Shown here: piece by piece, positions 43,225 to 52,980 of the stretch
Layout of the letters: every line of letters begins with the position of its first letter
Numbering within the stretch: position 1 is the stretch's first letter
NCBI GenBank assembly: GCA_963664065.1
Contig: OY760942.1
Location: 2,170,001 to 2,234,000, forward strand
DNA: 64,000 nucleotides
Origin: JABDJL01 sp963664065
Lineage (GTDB): Bacteria; Pseudomonadota; Gammaproteobacteria; Xanthomonadales; SZUA-36
Direction: 5' to 3'
Translations under genes and position numbers: made by a program
Notes under the pieces: model-generated
Told to the model about the DNA's origin: nothing
What the model saw: the letters and a program-made list of their open reading frames with translations, nothing else
Database searches by the model: none

Positions 43225-44388
43225 ATGAATTCACGTGATTCTGTCATCAGCAGTTGTGATATCGCGACACTGGCCGCGCCCGGCGTTCGTCAATTACATC
43301 CCTATCTTCCGGGCAAGCCAATCTCCGAGCTGGAGCGGGAATACGGTGTCAGCAATATCATTAAGCTCGCATCCAATGAGAATCCCCTTGGTAGCAGTCC
43401 TGCCGCACTTGAGGCCATGCAGGGTGAGCTGAAACAACTGGGCCTTTATCCTGATGGGGGCGGGTTTGAACTGAAGCAGGCCCTGTCAGATTTCCATGGC
43501 CTGGCCACGGACTGTATCACTTTGGGTAATGGCTCGAACGATGTGCTCGTATTGATTGCAGAGGCCTTTTTGCAGCCCGGCCTGGAAGCGGTGTATTCAC
43601 AGTACTGTTTTGCTGTTTACCCGATAGCAGTGGAGGCGACAGGTGCCACCGCAAGGCAGGCGAATGCACTGCCTTCACATGATGAACAGGCAATGGGCCA
43701 TGATCTTGACCGGATGAAGACCCTGGTCGGCCCTGATACCAGGATTGTGTTTATTGCCAATCCGAACAACCCCACGGCAACCTGGCTCGACTCAGACGCC
43801 TTGTGTGGATTTCTGTCGGCCATGCCGAATCATGTACTGGTGGTGGTGGATGAGGCCTACTTTGAATATTCCAGGCCCCTGGGTTTGCCCGATATGTCCC
43901 TTTTGCTGGACGAGTTTCCCAGGCTCATTGTGACCCGAACATTTTCCAAGGCCTTCGGCTTGGCTGGAATCCGTATTGGTTACAGCCTTTCCTCACCAGC
44001 TATCGCCGGTATGTTGAACCGGATTCGGCAACCCTTTAATGTGAATAGCCTGGCCCTGGCAGGCGCCACGGCCGCGCTGAACGACGACGAGTTTATCAGC
44101 CGCTCGGTTGCAACAAATTCCCAGGGTGTTAATGCTTTGATTGCCGGCCTGGAGAAACTTGGTATCCGCACCGGCCCATCGGCTGCTAACTTTGTGCTGG
44201 CCGATTTTGGTCAGCCGGCCGGGCCAGTTTATGACTCATTGCTCAGAAGCGGCATTATTGTGCGTCCGGTTGCAAATTACGGCTTAGCCAATCATCTCCG
44301 GATTACCGTGGGAACCACATCACAAAATGAAATGCTGTTGGAAGCGATAGCCAAAAGCCTGCAAGCAGGTCTTCCTCGAGGTGCTTGA
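43225..44388 (+). CDS. hisC: Histidinol-phosphate aminotransferase
   Basis: PLP-dependent class I/II aminotransferase for histidine synthesis, often also serving aromatic amino acids in this gene context. The 387-residue protein has the opening LHPYLPGKPISELEREYGV, NPNNPTATWL, DEAYFEY, and the PLP lysine in TRTFSKAFGLAGIRIGY. It starts 7 bases after pheA and overlaps aroA by 8 bases. Confidence 0.95.
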   Translation: MNSRDSVISSCDIATLAAPGVRQLHPYLPGKPISELEREYGVSNIIKLASNENPLGSSPAALEAMQGELKQLGLYPDGGGFELKQALSDFHGLATDCITLGNGSNDVLVLIAEAFLQPGLEAVYSQYCFAVYPIAVEATGATARQANALPSHDEQAMGHDLDRMKTLVGPDTRIVFIANPNNPTATWLDSDALCGFLSAMPNHVLVVVDEAYFEYSRPLGLPDMSLLLDEFPRLIVTRTFSKAFGLAGIRIGYSLSSPAIAGMLNRIRQPFNVNSLALAGATAALNDDEFISRSVATNSQGVNALIAGLEKLGIRTGPSAANFVLADFGQPAGPVYDSLLRSGIIVRPVANYGLANHLRITVGTTSQNEMLLEAIAKSLQAGLPRGA

Positions 44389-45679
44389 AGCTAAACGCGC
44401 AAGCGGCCCGCTAATTGGCCGGATGTCCCCACCCGGTGACAAGTCCATATCCCATCGTGCCTTGATACTTGGTGCGCTGGCCGAGGGCCAGTCAGAGATT
44501 CGAGGGCTACTTGAGGCTGACGATGTCCTGGCGACAAAGTCGGCTCTTGAACAAATCGGTGCTTCGTTTACCAATGATGGCATGCACTTGCTGGTGAATG
44601 GTATTGGAACGGATGGCCTGCAACCGCCATCGGCGCCGCTCGATATGGGTAATTCAGGCACCGCAATACGCTTGCTTTCAGGTGTGTTGGCCGCCCAGGC
44701 ATTTGACAGTCAACTTTACGGTGATGCATCTCTGAGCAGGCGGCCTATGGGGCGTATTTTTCATCCACTCAGAGAAATGGGTTCGCACATCAGCGGCACA
44801 GAATCCGAAACACCGCCAATAGAAATTCATGGCCGTTCTTTACAGGGGATTGATTACCTTTCACCGGTGGCCAGCGCCCAGGTCAAATCCTGTGTACTAC
44901 TTGCTGGCTTATTTGCGCAAGGACGCACCAGCGTGAGCGAACCTGGCCTTAGCCGGGATCACACAGAGCGGATGTTGCCAATGTTCGGAGTCGGTTTGCC
45001 TGAAAAATGCACGGTAATTGGAGGAAGCAAGCTGCAGGCTACGCAAGTGCGGGTACCTGCAGATATATCTTCAACAGCTTTTCTGATTGCCGCTGCAACC
45101 CTGGTTGAAGATTCAGATGTGACATTGCAAAACGTTGGCCTGAACCCGACTCGTGACGGATTTCTCCGGGCATTGAAGACCATGGGAGCCGATATCGAAT
45201 ATGAACAGGAGCTGCAACGAGCGGCTGAGCCAACCGGTGATATCCGGGTCCGCTACAGCGGCCGCCTGAAGGCCATTGATCTTCCGGAAACCTGGGTGCC
45301 GTCGATGGTGGATGAGATTCCCATATTAATGGTATTGGCTGCACTGTCAGACGGTGTCAGTCGTATCAGGGGGGCTTCTGAGCTTAGAGTCAAGGAAAGC
45401 GACCGCCTGGCGGTCATGGCCAAGGGCCTGGGACTGCTGGGTGTCCCGGTTAAGATGTATGAAGATGGCGTGGATATTACCGGTGTAAACTCTTTCAGGG
45501 ATGGTGTGCTGGAAAGCGCCGGGGACCACCGTTGCGCGATGAGTTTCGCGGTAATGGCAATGCGCGCACCGGTTGGTCTCCTGATCAGGGATGCAGAATA
45601 TATCACGACCTCGTATCCTGGTTTTGTGGACGATATGAATATGCTGGGTGCCCGGATGCAGATGATTGATACGGAATGA
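44381..45679 (+). CDS. aroA: 3-phosphoshikimate 1-carboxyvinyltransferase (EPSP synthase)
   Basis: Sixth shikimate step and the glyphosate target. The 432-residue protein starts at GTG 44381, inside the hisC 3' end. Motifs: PPGDKSISHRALILGALAEG (PEP and shikimate binding), LDMGNSGTAIRLLSGV, and RVKESDRLAVMAKGL. It is not fused to TyrA, unlike in Pseudomonas. The stop overlaps the cmk ATG. Confidence 0.97.
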   Translation: MLEAKRASGPLIGRMSPPGDKSISHRALILGALAEGQSEIRGLLEADDVLATKSALEQIGASFTNDGMHLLVNGIGTDGLQPPSAPLDMGNSGTAIRLLSGVLAAQAFDSQLYGDASLSRRPMGRIFHPLREMGSHISGTESETPPIEIHGRSLQGIDYLSPVASAQVKSCVLLAGLFAQGRTSVSEPGLSRDHTERMLPMFGVGLPEKCTVIGGSKLQATQVRVPADISSTAFLIAAATLVEDSDVTLQNVGLNPTRDGFLRALKTMGADIEYEQELQRAAEPTGDIRVRYSGRLKAIDLPETWVPSMVDEIPILMVLAALSDGVSRIRGASELRVKESDRLAVMAKGLGLLGVPVKMYEDGVDITGVNSFRDGVLESAGDHRCAMSFAVMAMRAPVGLLIRDAEYITTSYPGFVDDMNMLGARMQMIDTE

Positions 45680-46389
45680 CGGGTAAAGCGAAAAACAAAT
45701 CAGACAAGGCATGCCAAATCCCTGTGATTGCGATCGACGGGCCGGTCGGTTCAGGAAAAGGCACGATATCTACCCGCCTGGCAACTCGACTCGGCTGGCA
45801 TTTCCTGGATAGCGGTGCGCTTTACCGGTTGGTGGCCATAGCAGCCTTAGACGCCGGAGTTGATGCAAAAGACTACGCTTCATTGACCTTGATTGCCCAG
45901 GACCTGGATTTCGAGTTCAGGCACGATGGCAGTGAAACCATCCCCGTGCTGTCAGGGAAGGATGTATCGGACCGACTGAGGACCGAAACCACCAGCGCAA
46001 TGGCCTCGAAAGTCGCCTCCGTGGTCAGCGTGAGGGCCGCTATGGTAGGCCGGCAACGAGCGTTTGTTCGACCACCAGGCCTGGTTGCCGATGGCCGGGA
46101 TATGGGGACTATTATTTTCCCACAGGCCAATCTCAAAATATTTCTTACCGCCAGCGTCCGGATTCGTGCCAGGAGGCGTTATAAGCAGTTGAAAGGAAAA
46201 GGAGAAAGTGTTAACCTCTCGCGCCTTTTCAGGGAGATCGAAGTGCGCGATGAACGTGATATGAACCGTGAAGTCGCACCTCTAAAACCTGCAGAAGATG
46301 CGATAATCATTGATTCAACTGAATTCAGCATCAGTGAGGTGCTGAATTCAGTTCATAAGTTAGCTGAAGAAAGAGTTTTAAGTATTTAA
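45676..46389 (+). CDS. cmk: Cytidylate kinase
   Basis: Phosphorylates CMP and dCMP. The 237-residue P-loop kinase has IDGPVGSGKGTIS (usually DGPSGSGKG), the LYRLVAIAAL segment and DGRDMGTIIFP. It is translationally coupled to aroA (ATGA) and precedes rpsA, an order conserved through the Proteobacteria. Confidence 0.96.
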   Translation: MTGKAKNKSDKACQIPVIAIDGPVGSGKGTISTRLATRLGWHFLDSGALYRLVAIAALDAGVDAKDYASLTLIAQDLDFEFRHDGSETIPVLSGKDVSDRLRTETTSAMASKVASVVSVRAAMVGRQRAFVRPPGLVADGRDMGTIIFPQANLKIFLTASVRIRARRRYKQLKGKGESVNLSRLFREIEVRDERDMNREVAPLKPAEDAIIIDSTEFSISEVLNSVHKLAEERVLSI

Positions 46390-46437
46390 TATACATATTA
46401 ATATTGGTGCCATCTATATTGAGTGGCGAATTTTAAC

Positions 46438-46488
46438 CGGCCTTTGGGCCGAACAACCTGGGTGGGCTGCTGAGCGTTTTACCAGCCC
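46438..46488 (+). promoter_or_regulatory. Structured rpsA leader (two hairpins)
   Basis: Hairpin 1: CGGCC (46438-46442) with GGCCG (46447-46451), loop TTTG. Hairpin 2: GGGCTG (46464-46469) with CAGCCC (46483-46488), 13-base loop. They end 15 bases before the rpsA ATG, which has no strong ribosome-binding site. E. coli rpsA also lacks a good site and uses leader hairpins for autoregulation by S1, so a similar role is likely but unproven. Confidence 0.5.
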
Positions 46489-46503
46489 GTGAGAATCAAA
46501 CCA

Positions 46504-48180
46504 ATGATTGAAAGTTTCGCCGAATTATTTGAAGAAAGCCTGCTTACAAAAAATCTGAAACCCGGATCCATCGTTACCGGAGAGGTAGTTGAAATCCGCG
46601 AAGACGCCATCGTCGTCAATGCCGGGCTAAAATCCGAGGGTATCGTACCCATCAGCCAGTTCCGCAATTCCAGCGGAGAACTGGAAGTAGAGCTTGGTGA
46701 CAATGTTGAAGTCGCCCTGGATGCCGTTGAAGACGGTTTCGGCGAAACACGCCTGTCACGTGAAAAAGCCAAGCGTTCCCTGGTTTGGGACAAGCTTGAG
46801 AATGCTTTTACAGAGGAAGAAACAATACAGGGCAAAATCAGCGGTAAGGTCAAGGGCGGATTTACCGTCGATATTCATGACATCCGTGCATTCCTGCCGG
46901 GTTCACTGGTGGATGTGCGCCCGGTGCGCGATCCGGCATACCTCGAAGGTAAGGGCCTGGAGTTCAAAATTATCAAGCTGGACCGTAAGCGTAACAACAT
47001 TGTTGTTTCGCGCCGTGCAGTCGTGGAATCCGAATTCAGCGCTGAACGTGAAGAAATGTTGGCCCAACTGGAAGAGGGCGCCATTATCAAGGGTGTGGTC
47101 AAGAATCTCACTGATTATGGTGCGTTCCTGGACCTCGGTGGAATTGACGGTTTGTTGCACATTACCGATATGGCCTGGAAGCGTGTCCGCCATCCCAGCG
47201 AAGTCGTTAACGTTGGAGACGAACTTGATGTTCGGGTTCTCAGGTTCGACCGGGAGCGCAATCGCGTCTCACTGGGCCTGAAGCAACTCGGTGAAGATCC
47301 CTGGAGTGATCTCGCACGGCGCTACCCGATCAACACCCGTCTTTTCGGTCACATCAGTAATATTACCGATTACGGTTGTTTTGTTGAGATCGAAGATGGC
47401 GTGGAAGGCCTGGTTCATGTTTCAGAAATGGACTGGACAAATAAGAACGTCAACCCGGCCAAGGTCGTTCAGACAGGTGATGAGGTTGAAGTCATGGTAT
47501 TGGATATTGACGAAGAGCGCAGACGCATCTCTTTGGGCATGAAACAGTGTTCAGCGAATCCCTGGGACGCATTTGCCGCCATCCACAACAAGGGCGACAA
47601 AGTAACCGGCGCGATCAAATCTATTACCGACTTCGGCATCTTCATCGGCCTTGAAGGTGGAATTGATGGCCTGGTCCACCTTTCAGACATTTCCTGGCTG
47701 ACTCCGGGGGAAGAATCCGTCCGTAACTTCAGAAAAGGCGAAGACATTGAAGCTGTTGTGCTGGCTGTTGATCCCGAGCGTGAGCGTATTTCCCTGGGTA
47801 TCAAGCAACTGGATCAGGATCCTTTCGCTACCTTCATGGCTGAAAATCCACGCGGAAGCCTGGTGAAAGGAATCGTTAAAGAAGTAGATGCCCGCGGGGC
47901 TGTCATAGAACTTACCGACGGTGTCGATGGCTACTTGCGTGCTTCTGATATTAAGAAGAAACGCGTAGAGGATGCCACGAAAGTGCTGGCTGTTGGCGAT
48001 GAAATTGAAGCCAAGTTCATATCGCTCGATCGTAAAACACGCAACCTGGGATTGTCCATCAAGGCTGTGGAAGACGAAGAACTGGCAGAGGCACTGGAAG
48101 AATACCACCAGACCAGCAGTTCCAGCGGGACAACTTCCCTGGGTGAATTGCTTAAAGAGCAACTCAACCAAGGCAACTGA
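46504..48180 (+). CDS. rpsA: 30S ribosomal protein S1
   Basis: RNA-binding ribosomal protein that recruits mRNAs. From ATG 46504 (MIESFAELFEESLL), aligned to the E. coli start, it is 558 residues; a GTG five codons upstream is less likely. Six S1 domains are visible, with repeated ..GVVKNLTDYGAFLDLGGIDGLLHITDM.. type units, and the N-terminal domain that docks on S2. It sits between cmk and ihfB as in E. coli. Confidence 0.98.
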   Translation: MIESFAELFEESLLTKNLKPGSIVTGEVVEIREDAIVVNAGLKSEGIVPISQFRNSSGELEVELGDNVEVALDAVEDGFGETRLSREKAKRSLVWDKLENAFTEEETIQGKISGKVKGGFTVDIHDIRAFLPGSLVDVRPVRDPAYLEGKGLEFKIIKLDRKRNNIVVSRRAVVESEFSAEREEMLAQLEEGAIIKGVVKNLTDYGAFLDLGGIDGLLHITDMAWKRVRHPSEVVNVGDELDVRVLRFDRERNRVSLGLKQLGEDPWSDLARRYPINTRLFGHISNITDYGCFVEIEDGVEGLVHVSEMDWTNKNVNPAKVVQTGDEVEVMVLDIDEERRRISLGMKQCSANPWDAFAAIHNKGDKVTGAIKSITDFGIFIGLEGGIDGLVHLSDISWLTPGEESVRNFRKGEDIEAVVLAVDPERERISLGIKQLDQDPFATFMAENPRGSLVKGIVKEVDARGAVIELTDGVDGYLRASDIKKKRVEDATKVLAVGDEIEAKFISLDRKTRNLGLSIKAVEDEELAEALEEYHQTSSSSGTTSLGELLKEQLNQGN

Positions 48181-48263
48181 TACTGATTTTAGGCAGCTTG
48201 TCAGGGCTTGCCCAAAATTTCGTACTGGCGGCCTGTAACCTTTTGAGATATTGTAGGTTTATT

Positions 48264-48545
48264 ATGACAAAGTCAGAACTGATCGACCGATTGGCTGAAA
48301 AACAAAATCATCTGGCCCACCTGGACGTAGAATTGGGGGTCAAATCAATTCTGGAACAAATGAGCAGTGCCCTGGCAATGGGTGAGCGAATTGAAATTCG
48401 TGGTTTTGGCAGTTTCCCGCTGCACTACCGTGCGCCCAGAATGGGTCGTAACCCCAAAACTGGTGAAGCAGTTGCGCTACCTGGAAAAAACGTCCCTCAC
48501 TTCAAACCTGGTAAGGCTCTCCGCGAACGTGTAAATAACGGTTAG
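48264..48545 (+). CDS. ihfB: Integration host factor subunit beta
   Basis: DNA-bending subunit that pairs with IhfA. From ATG 48264 (MTKSELIDRLAEKQ) it is 93 residues, the usual size; the frame extends upstream without support. The HU/IHF signature is GFGSFPLHYRAPRMGRNPKTGE, and VPHFKPGKALRERVN ends it. rpsA-ihfB adjacency is conserved. Confidence 0.97.
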   Translation: MTKSELIDRLAEKQNHLAHLDVELGVKSILEQMSSALAMGERIEIRGFGSFPLHYRAPRMGRNPKTGEAVALPGKNVPHFKPGKALRERVNNG

Positions 48546-48571
48546 CCGGGGCTCGCACGGAAGTCAGAATA

Positions 48572-48880
48572 ATGAACCGGCTGATCTTCGGTCTGGTGGC
48601 TGTGATGGCCGTGGCTATCGGGCTTCTTGTCGGTACTTTGAATTCAGACGAGGTCCGCCTGGATTTCTTGTGGCTTCAACTGGATTGGCCGCTTGGTTTA
48701 TTGTTACTCCTTTCACTTTCCAGCGGCCTGTTGCTTGGGATTATCATGATTTACTTCTCCCAGGTTTTCCCGCTACGACTTAAACTGAGAAAATCCCAGG
48801 CAGAAGCCTCTCGTGCCTTAGAAAAGGAAGTGATTGGCAAGCAAGTGACTGGCCGGGACGTGACCGGCGTTGATAATTGA
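48572..48880 (+). CDS. lapA: LapA family membrane protein
   Basis: A 102-residue inner-membrane protein (DUF1049) with two helices (3-22 and about 40-65) and a basic cytosolic tail. LapA and LapB regulate lipopolysaccharide synthesis through FtsH-dependent turnover of LpxC. The pair is directly downstream of ihfB and the two genes overlap by 11 bases. Confidence 0.93.
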   Translation: MNRLIFGLVAVMAVAIGLLVGTLNSDEVRLDFLWLQLDWPLGLLLLLSLSSGLLLGIIMIYFSQVFPLRLKLRKSQAEASRALEKEVIGKQVTGRDVTGVDN

Positions 48881-50039
48881 TATTCTGCTGCTGGTCCTGG
48901 TACCGGTAGCCGCCTGGGGTGGTTGGTGGTTTGCTCGCAGTACTTCAAGGCGTAGTGAGCGAAAAAGAAACCGTATCTTCAGTAATCAATATTTCCAGGG
49001 CCTGAACTACCTGCTGAATGAACAGCCTGACAAAGCCATCCAGGTTTTCCTCGAGATGGCTGAAGTCAACGAGGATACAGTTGAGACTCATCTTGCGCTC
49101 GGCAGCCTCTTCAGGCGAAGGGGCGAGGTAGACAGGGCGATACGCCTGCATCAGAACATCATCTCAAAACGTTCGTTAAACGATACTCAACGTATGCAAG
49201 CCCTGCTTGAACTGGGTGAAGATTATATGCGTGCCGGCCTGTTTGACCGGGCTGAACGCCTTTTTAGTGAACTCACCGAGCGCGAATCTCAAGCACCTTC
49301 AGCATTACGCCACTTGCTGGATATCTATCAACAGGAAAAAGACTGGGACAAAGCCTTGAATATTGCCGCTATGCTGGAAAAGGCGACCGATAGTCACATG
49401 GGCAAGCTCAAGTCTCACTTTTGTTGCGAGTTGGCAGAGTTGGAACTCCAGGAGCAGAAGCCTGAAATCGCGAGAAAGTTTCTCAGGCAAGCCAGGCGCC
49501 ATGATCCGGAAAGCGTACGTGCTCATTTTATTGCTGCCGGCATCAATGAGCAAAAGGGACAATTTAAAGAAGCCATGGGGGTTTACGAACAGATAGCAGA
49601 ACTCGATCCGGAGTACCTGCCTTTCCTGCTTGATCAGTACTTTCAATGTGCTGGAGATGCTGGAGATATCGCCCGGGCGAAGAATCATCTTGTTCAATGG
49701 GGGCAGGATCATCAGGGGATCAGCCTGGTACTGTGTCAGGCGGCGATCCTGGAAAAGGAGCAAGGCGCTGTCAAAGCGGCTGAACTGATTTCAGAGGCGC
49801 TGCGGGAACGGCCTTCCGTGAAAGGTCTGGAGAAACTGATGGACCTGAAAAAGGAAGCTGGTCACGAAGTTGATTCAGGTGAAGATATTCTGCATTCAAT
49901 CACCAGTGAACTGATGGCCAGCCAGTCGTCTTACCGTTGTTCGAATTGTGGGTTCAGCGGTCATAACCACCACTGGCAGTGCCCCAGTTGCAAAAAGTGG
50001 AGTACCACACGGGTGATCCGTGGTATTCTGGGCGAGTAG
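48870..50039 (+). CDS. lapB: Lipopolysaccharide assembly protein LapB (YciM)
   Basis: Membrane-anchored TPR protein that couples LPS synthesis to FtsH proteolysis of LpxC. The 389-residue protein has one N-terminal helix (3-21), TPR repeats (about 45-330, opening YFQGLNYLLNEQPDKAIQVFLEM) and a C-terminal rubredoxin-type metal site (CSNCGFSGHNHHWQCPSCKKW). It starts at TTG 48870 within lapA; no in-frame ATG precedes the membrane helix. Confidence 0.96.
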   Translation: MIIDILLLVLVPVAAWGGWWFARSTSRRSERKRNRIFSNQYFQGLNYLLNEQPDKAIQVFLEMAEVNEDTVETHLALGSLFRRRGEVDRAIRLHQNIISKRSLNDTQRMQALLELGEDYMRAGLFDRAERLFSELTERESQAPSALRHLLDIYQQEKDWDKALNIAAMLEKATDSHMGKLKSHFCCELAELELQEQKPEIARKFLRQARRHDPESVRAHFIAAGINEQKGQFKEAMGVYEQIAELDPEYLPFLLDQYFQCAGDAGDIARAKNHLVQWGQDHQGISLVLCQAAILEKEQGAVKAAELISEALRERPSVKGLEKLMDLKKEAGHEVDSGEDILHSITSELMASQSSYRCSNCGFSGHNHHWQCPSCKKWSTTRVIRGILGE

Positions 50040-50052
50040 TCCTGGAATCTGA

Positions 50053-51063
50053 ATGACAGGGCTTTCGAATTCGATCCTTGTTTCCGTGTTTTTACCGGCA
50101 TCGTTATTGTCTGCCGGGCTGGTCTATGTTGCAGCGAAAGTGGCACGACAATACGGCATGGTCGATATTCCGGGAGAGCGGCAAAGTCACACTGTAGCTA
50201 CCGCAACAGGAGGGGGAATAGGCATTATGGGGGCCTTGCTAGTGTCTTCACTCGTATGGGCCTTGAGCGGAAATGTTGCACAACCCTGGCTGCTTGTTGT
50301 TTTGCCGGGCCTGGCAATGCTCTCTCTGGTTGGTTGGATGGACGACAGAAAGTCCCTGTCAACTTTGCTCAGGTTGTTTGTTCAGCTTGTGGTCAGTTTT
50401 AGTTTGTTAGCCTTCCTCGCATTTAAAGGGCAGCTGGAAAACGAGCTGCTTATCCTGTCAGGGGGTATGGCGATTGTGTGGATCATGAATTTTTTCAATT
50501 TTATGGATGGCAGTCACGGCATGGCTGGTTTCCAGGGCATCTTTACCGGATTGTTACTTACCGTGCTATTTCAATTGCAAAACGAACCGGAGCTTGTGAT
50601 TCCTGCGTTACTGTTAGCTGCCTGTTGTGCCGGATTTTTACCGTTTAATTTCCCGCGCCCGCAAATTTTTATGGGTGATTCTGGCAGTGTGCCACTGGGA
50701 TTCGCCGTTGCAGCTTTGCTGGCCCTTGGGCTGGTCAGGGACGCACTTAGTTTTCCGGTCGCATTACTGGTGCTAGCCGTGTTTCTTGTTGACAGCAGTT
50801 TGACACTATTGAACAGGGTAATTGGGGGGGAGCGATGGTATACTGCGCACAAGCAACATATGTACCAGCGGCTGATAGGACAAGGATGGCCCCACAGTCG
50901 GGTTCTCTTGCTTTATCAGGCCGTTAACATAATTTTGGTAGTGCCAGTAACGATACTGGTGACGATGTACCCGGAATATGCTTGGCCTCTGACAGGAATG
51001 AGTTTCCTGTTGCTGACAGCAGGTTGGTATACAGCATCTCTCAGGCTTGGGGTGCGAAAATGA
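50053..51063 (+). CDS. Undecaprenyl-phosphate sugar-phosphate transferase (WecA/WbpL family)
   Basis: Polytopic enzyme (336 residues, about ten helices) of the MraY/WecA family that starts O-antigen or exopolysaccharide synthesis by placing an N-acetylhexosamine-1-phosphate on the lipid carrier. Key acidic motifs: GWMDDRKSL, NFFNFMDGSHGMAG, and PQIFMGDSGSVPLGF. It resembles WbpL more than E. coli WecA in size and context, next to a WbpM homologue; the exact sugar is not clear. It overlaps the next gene (ATGA). Confidence 0.9.
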   Translation: MTGLSNSILVSVFLPASLLSAGLVYVAAKVARQYGMVDIPGERQSHTVATATGGGIGIMGALLVSSLVWALSGNVAQPWLLVVLPGLAMLSLVGWMDDRKSLSTLLRLFVQLVVSFSLLAFLAFKGQLENELLILSGGMAIVWIMNFFNFMDGSHGMAGFQGIFTGLLLTVLFQLQNEPELVIPALLLAACCAGFLPFNFPRPQIFMGDSGSVPLGFAVAALLALGLVRDALSFPVALLVLAVFLVDSSLTLLNRVIGGERWYTAHKQHMYQRLIGQGWPHSRVLLLYQAVNIILVVPVTILVTMYPEYAWPLTGMSFLLLTAGWYTASLRLGVRK

Positions 51064-52973
51064 GCGCTAATAAAATGAAACAGATGCTCCATAATGTGCG
51101 TCATCCACGCGTAGCAGTCGGTGCGCATGATCTTCTCATGGTTGTTGTGGCCTGGCTGGCCTCGAGTTGGCTGATCGAGCGCATATCGGGAATCCCACTT
51201 GCGCACGGTTCCTCACTGGTCACGGAACTGATGGTTGTTGCTGTGTTGCAAACCGCAGTACTTTGGTACATCGGCTTGTACAAAGGTCTTTGGCGATTCG
51301 CCAGTTTCCAGGATATGTGGAATATTGCGAGGTCTGCAGTTTTCGGCACGGTACTGATTATTAGCAGCCTGGCTGTCATACGTGGCTCAGTACAGCGTGA
51401 GTGGCTGCAATCCTTACTGGTTTACCCGGTATTGCTTTTTGTTTTGTTGGGCCTGCCACGCATGGTTTACCGCTTCTGGAAAGACTCACGCCTGCCGCAA
51501 CCGCGCCACAGTTCCAGTGGCCTCACAAGAGTACTCATCCTGGGCGCCGGCCATTCAGGTGCGCTTTTGGAGAGGGAGCTCAGACACCGCGGTGGATATG
51601 AAATTCTTGGTTTTCTCGATGATAATGCTCGCTTGCGAGGTGCACAGGTTCACGGCGTACCGGTCCTTGGCACCATCGACAGGCTTGAGCAAGTTGGCAA
51701 GGACCTGGAGGCGAGTCTCGTCATTATTGCCATACCGTCTGCGAATAATCAGCAAATGCAGCGCATTGTTGAAATTTGTGAACAAAGCGAAATTAAGATT
51801 CGCACGCTTCCAACCATGCAGGATCTGGGAAATCGCGCCACGCGTATTGGTGTATTGAAGAGGGTGGTAATCGAGGACCTGTTGGGTCGCGAACCGGTTT
51901 CACTGAACTGGGAATCTATCCGTGAAGGTCTGGCTGGTAAACGGGTAATGATTACCGGTGGTGGCGGCTCGATTGGATCGGAGCTTTGCCGGCAGATCGC
52001 GAGGCTTAACCCCATAGAACTGATTGTCGTGGACAACAGTGAGTATTCTCTTTACCGCATAGACCACGAATTGCGCAGTAATTTCCAGGATCTTATTTTT
52101 TATTCCATTCTGGGTGATATCTGTGACCCTGCTACGGTTGAAAAGGTTGTGGGCGAATACAAGCCTGACATGATTTTCCACGCCGCAGCTTACAAGCATT
52201 TACCGATTTTACAGACCCAGATTCGCGAAGCTTTCCGTAACAACGTACTGGGCACTATTCGTCTTTCAGAGGTGGCGGAAAGACACGGTATTGGAACCTT
52301 TGTTCTGATATCAACTGACAAGGCCGTCAATCCGGCCAACATCATGGGTGCCACCAAGCGTGTTGCCGAGATGTACTGCCAGAACATGAATGCACGTTCG
52401 AATACACGATTTATCACGGTGCGGTTTGGCAATGTGTTGAACTCGAATGGCAGCGTAGTGCCGCTATTCCATGAGCAGATTGAAAAAGGTGGGCCGGTTA
52501 CGGTCACACACCCTGAAATATCCCGGTATTTCATGACCATCGCAGAAGCCAGTCAGCTTATTATGCAGGCGGCTGTACTGGGAAGTGGTGGTGAAATATA
52601 CGTGCTGGATATGGGCGAACCGGTCAAGATTACTTACCTTGCAGAGCAATTGATCCGGCTCGCCGGAAAAGAGCCTGGCCGAGATATCCAGATTATTTAT
52701 ACCGGTCTGCGGCCTGGTGAAAAGCTATACGAAGAGTTGTTCCATGAACTGGAACCTTATGATATGACGACCCATGAAAAGATATTCCTGGCTCACCCGA
52801 GACAGGTAGATTGGGACATTCTCAGGTCTGAACTGAGAAATATTGAACTGGCCGTCAGGCGTTATGACACCAAGAGTCTCGGACGTATCATGCTGAGGCT
52901 TGTACCAGAACTGGCCAAGACCAGTGTCAATGTTGAGCCGGCAGAAATAATTCCCATCAACCGCCCGGGTTAA
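51060..52973 (+). CDS. wbpM: Nucleotide-sugar 4,6-dehydratase, WbpM/CapD type
   Basis: Membrane-anchored UDP-GlcNAc 4,6-dehydratase-type enzyme for O-antigen sugars. From ATG 51060 (MSANKMKQML) it is 637 residues: four N-terminal helices, a CoA-binding-like Rossmann domain (VLILGAGHSGALLERELR), then the SDR catalytic domain with GGGGSIGSEL and STDKAVNPANIMGATKR, where Met replaces the usual SDR Tyr as in the WbpM family. It closes the O-antigen locus in Pseudomonas; here it directly follows the initiating transferase. Confidence 0.93.
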   Translation: MSANKMKQMLHNVRHPRVAVGAHDLLMVVVAWLASSWLIERISGIPLAHGSSLVTELMVVAVLQTAVLWYIGLYKGLWRFASFQDMWNIARSAVFGTVLIISSLAVIRGSVQREWLQSLLVYPVLLFVLLGLPRMVYRFWKDSRLPQPRHSSSGLTRVLILGAGHSGALLERELRHRGGYEILGFLDDNARLRGAQVHGVPVLGTIDRLEQVGKDLEASLVIIAIPSANNQQMQRIVEICEQSEIKIRTLPTMQDLGNRATRIGVLKRVVIEDLLGREPVSLNWESIREGLAGKRVMITGGGGSIGSELCRQIARLNPIELIVVDNSEYSLYRIDHELRSNFQDLIFYSILGDICDPATVEKVVGEYKPDMIFHAAAYKHLPILQTQIREAFRNNVLGTIRLSEVAERHGIGTFVLISTDKAVNPANIMGATKRVAEMYCQNMNARSNTRFITVRFGNVLNSNGSVVPLFHEQIEKGGPVTVTHPEISRYFMTIAEASQLIMQAAVLGSGGEIYVLDMGEPVKITYLAEQLIRLAGKEPGRDIQIIYTGLRPGEKLYEELFHELEPYDMTTHEKIFLAHPRQVDWDILRSELRNIELAVRRYDTKSLGRIMLRLVPELAKTSVNVEPAEIIPINRPG

Positions 52974-52980
52974 GATTTCC

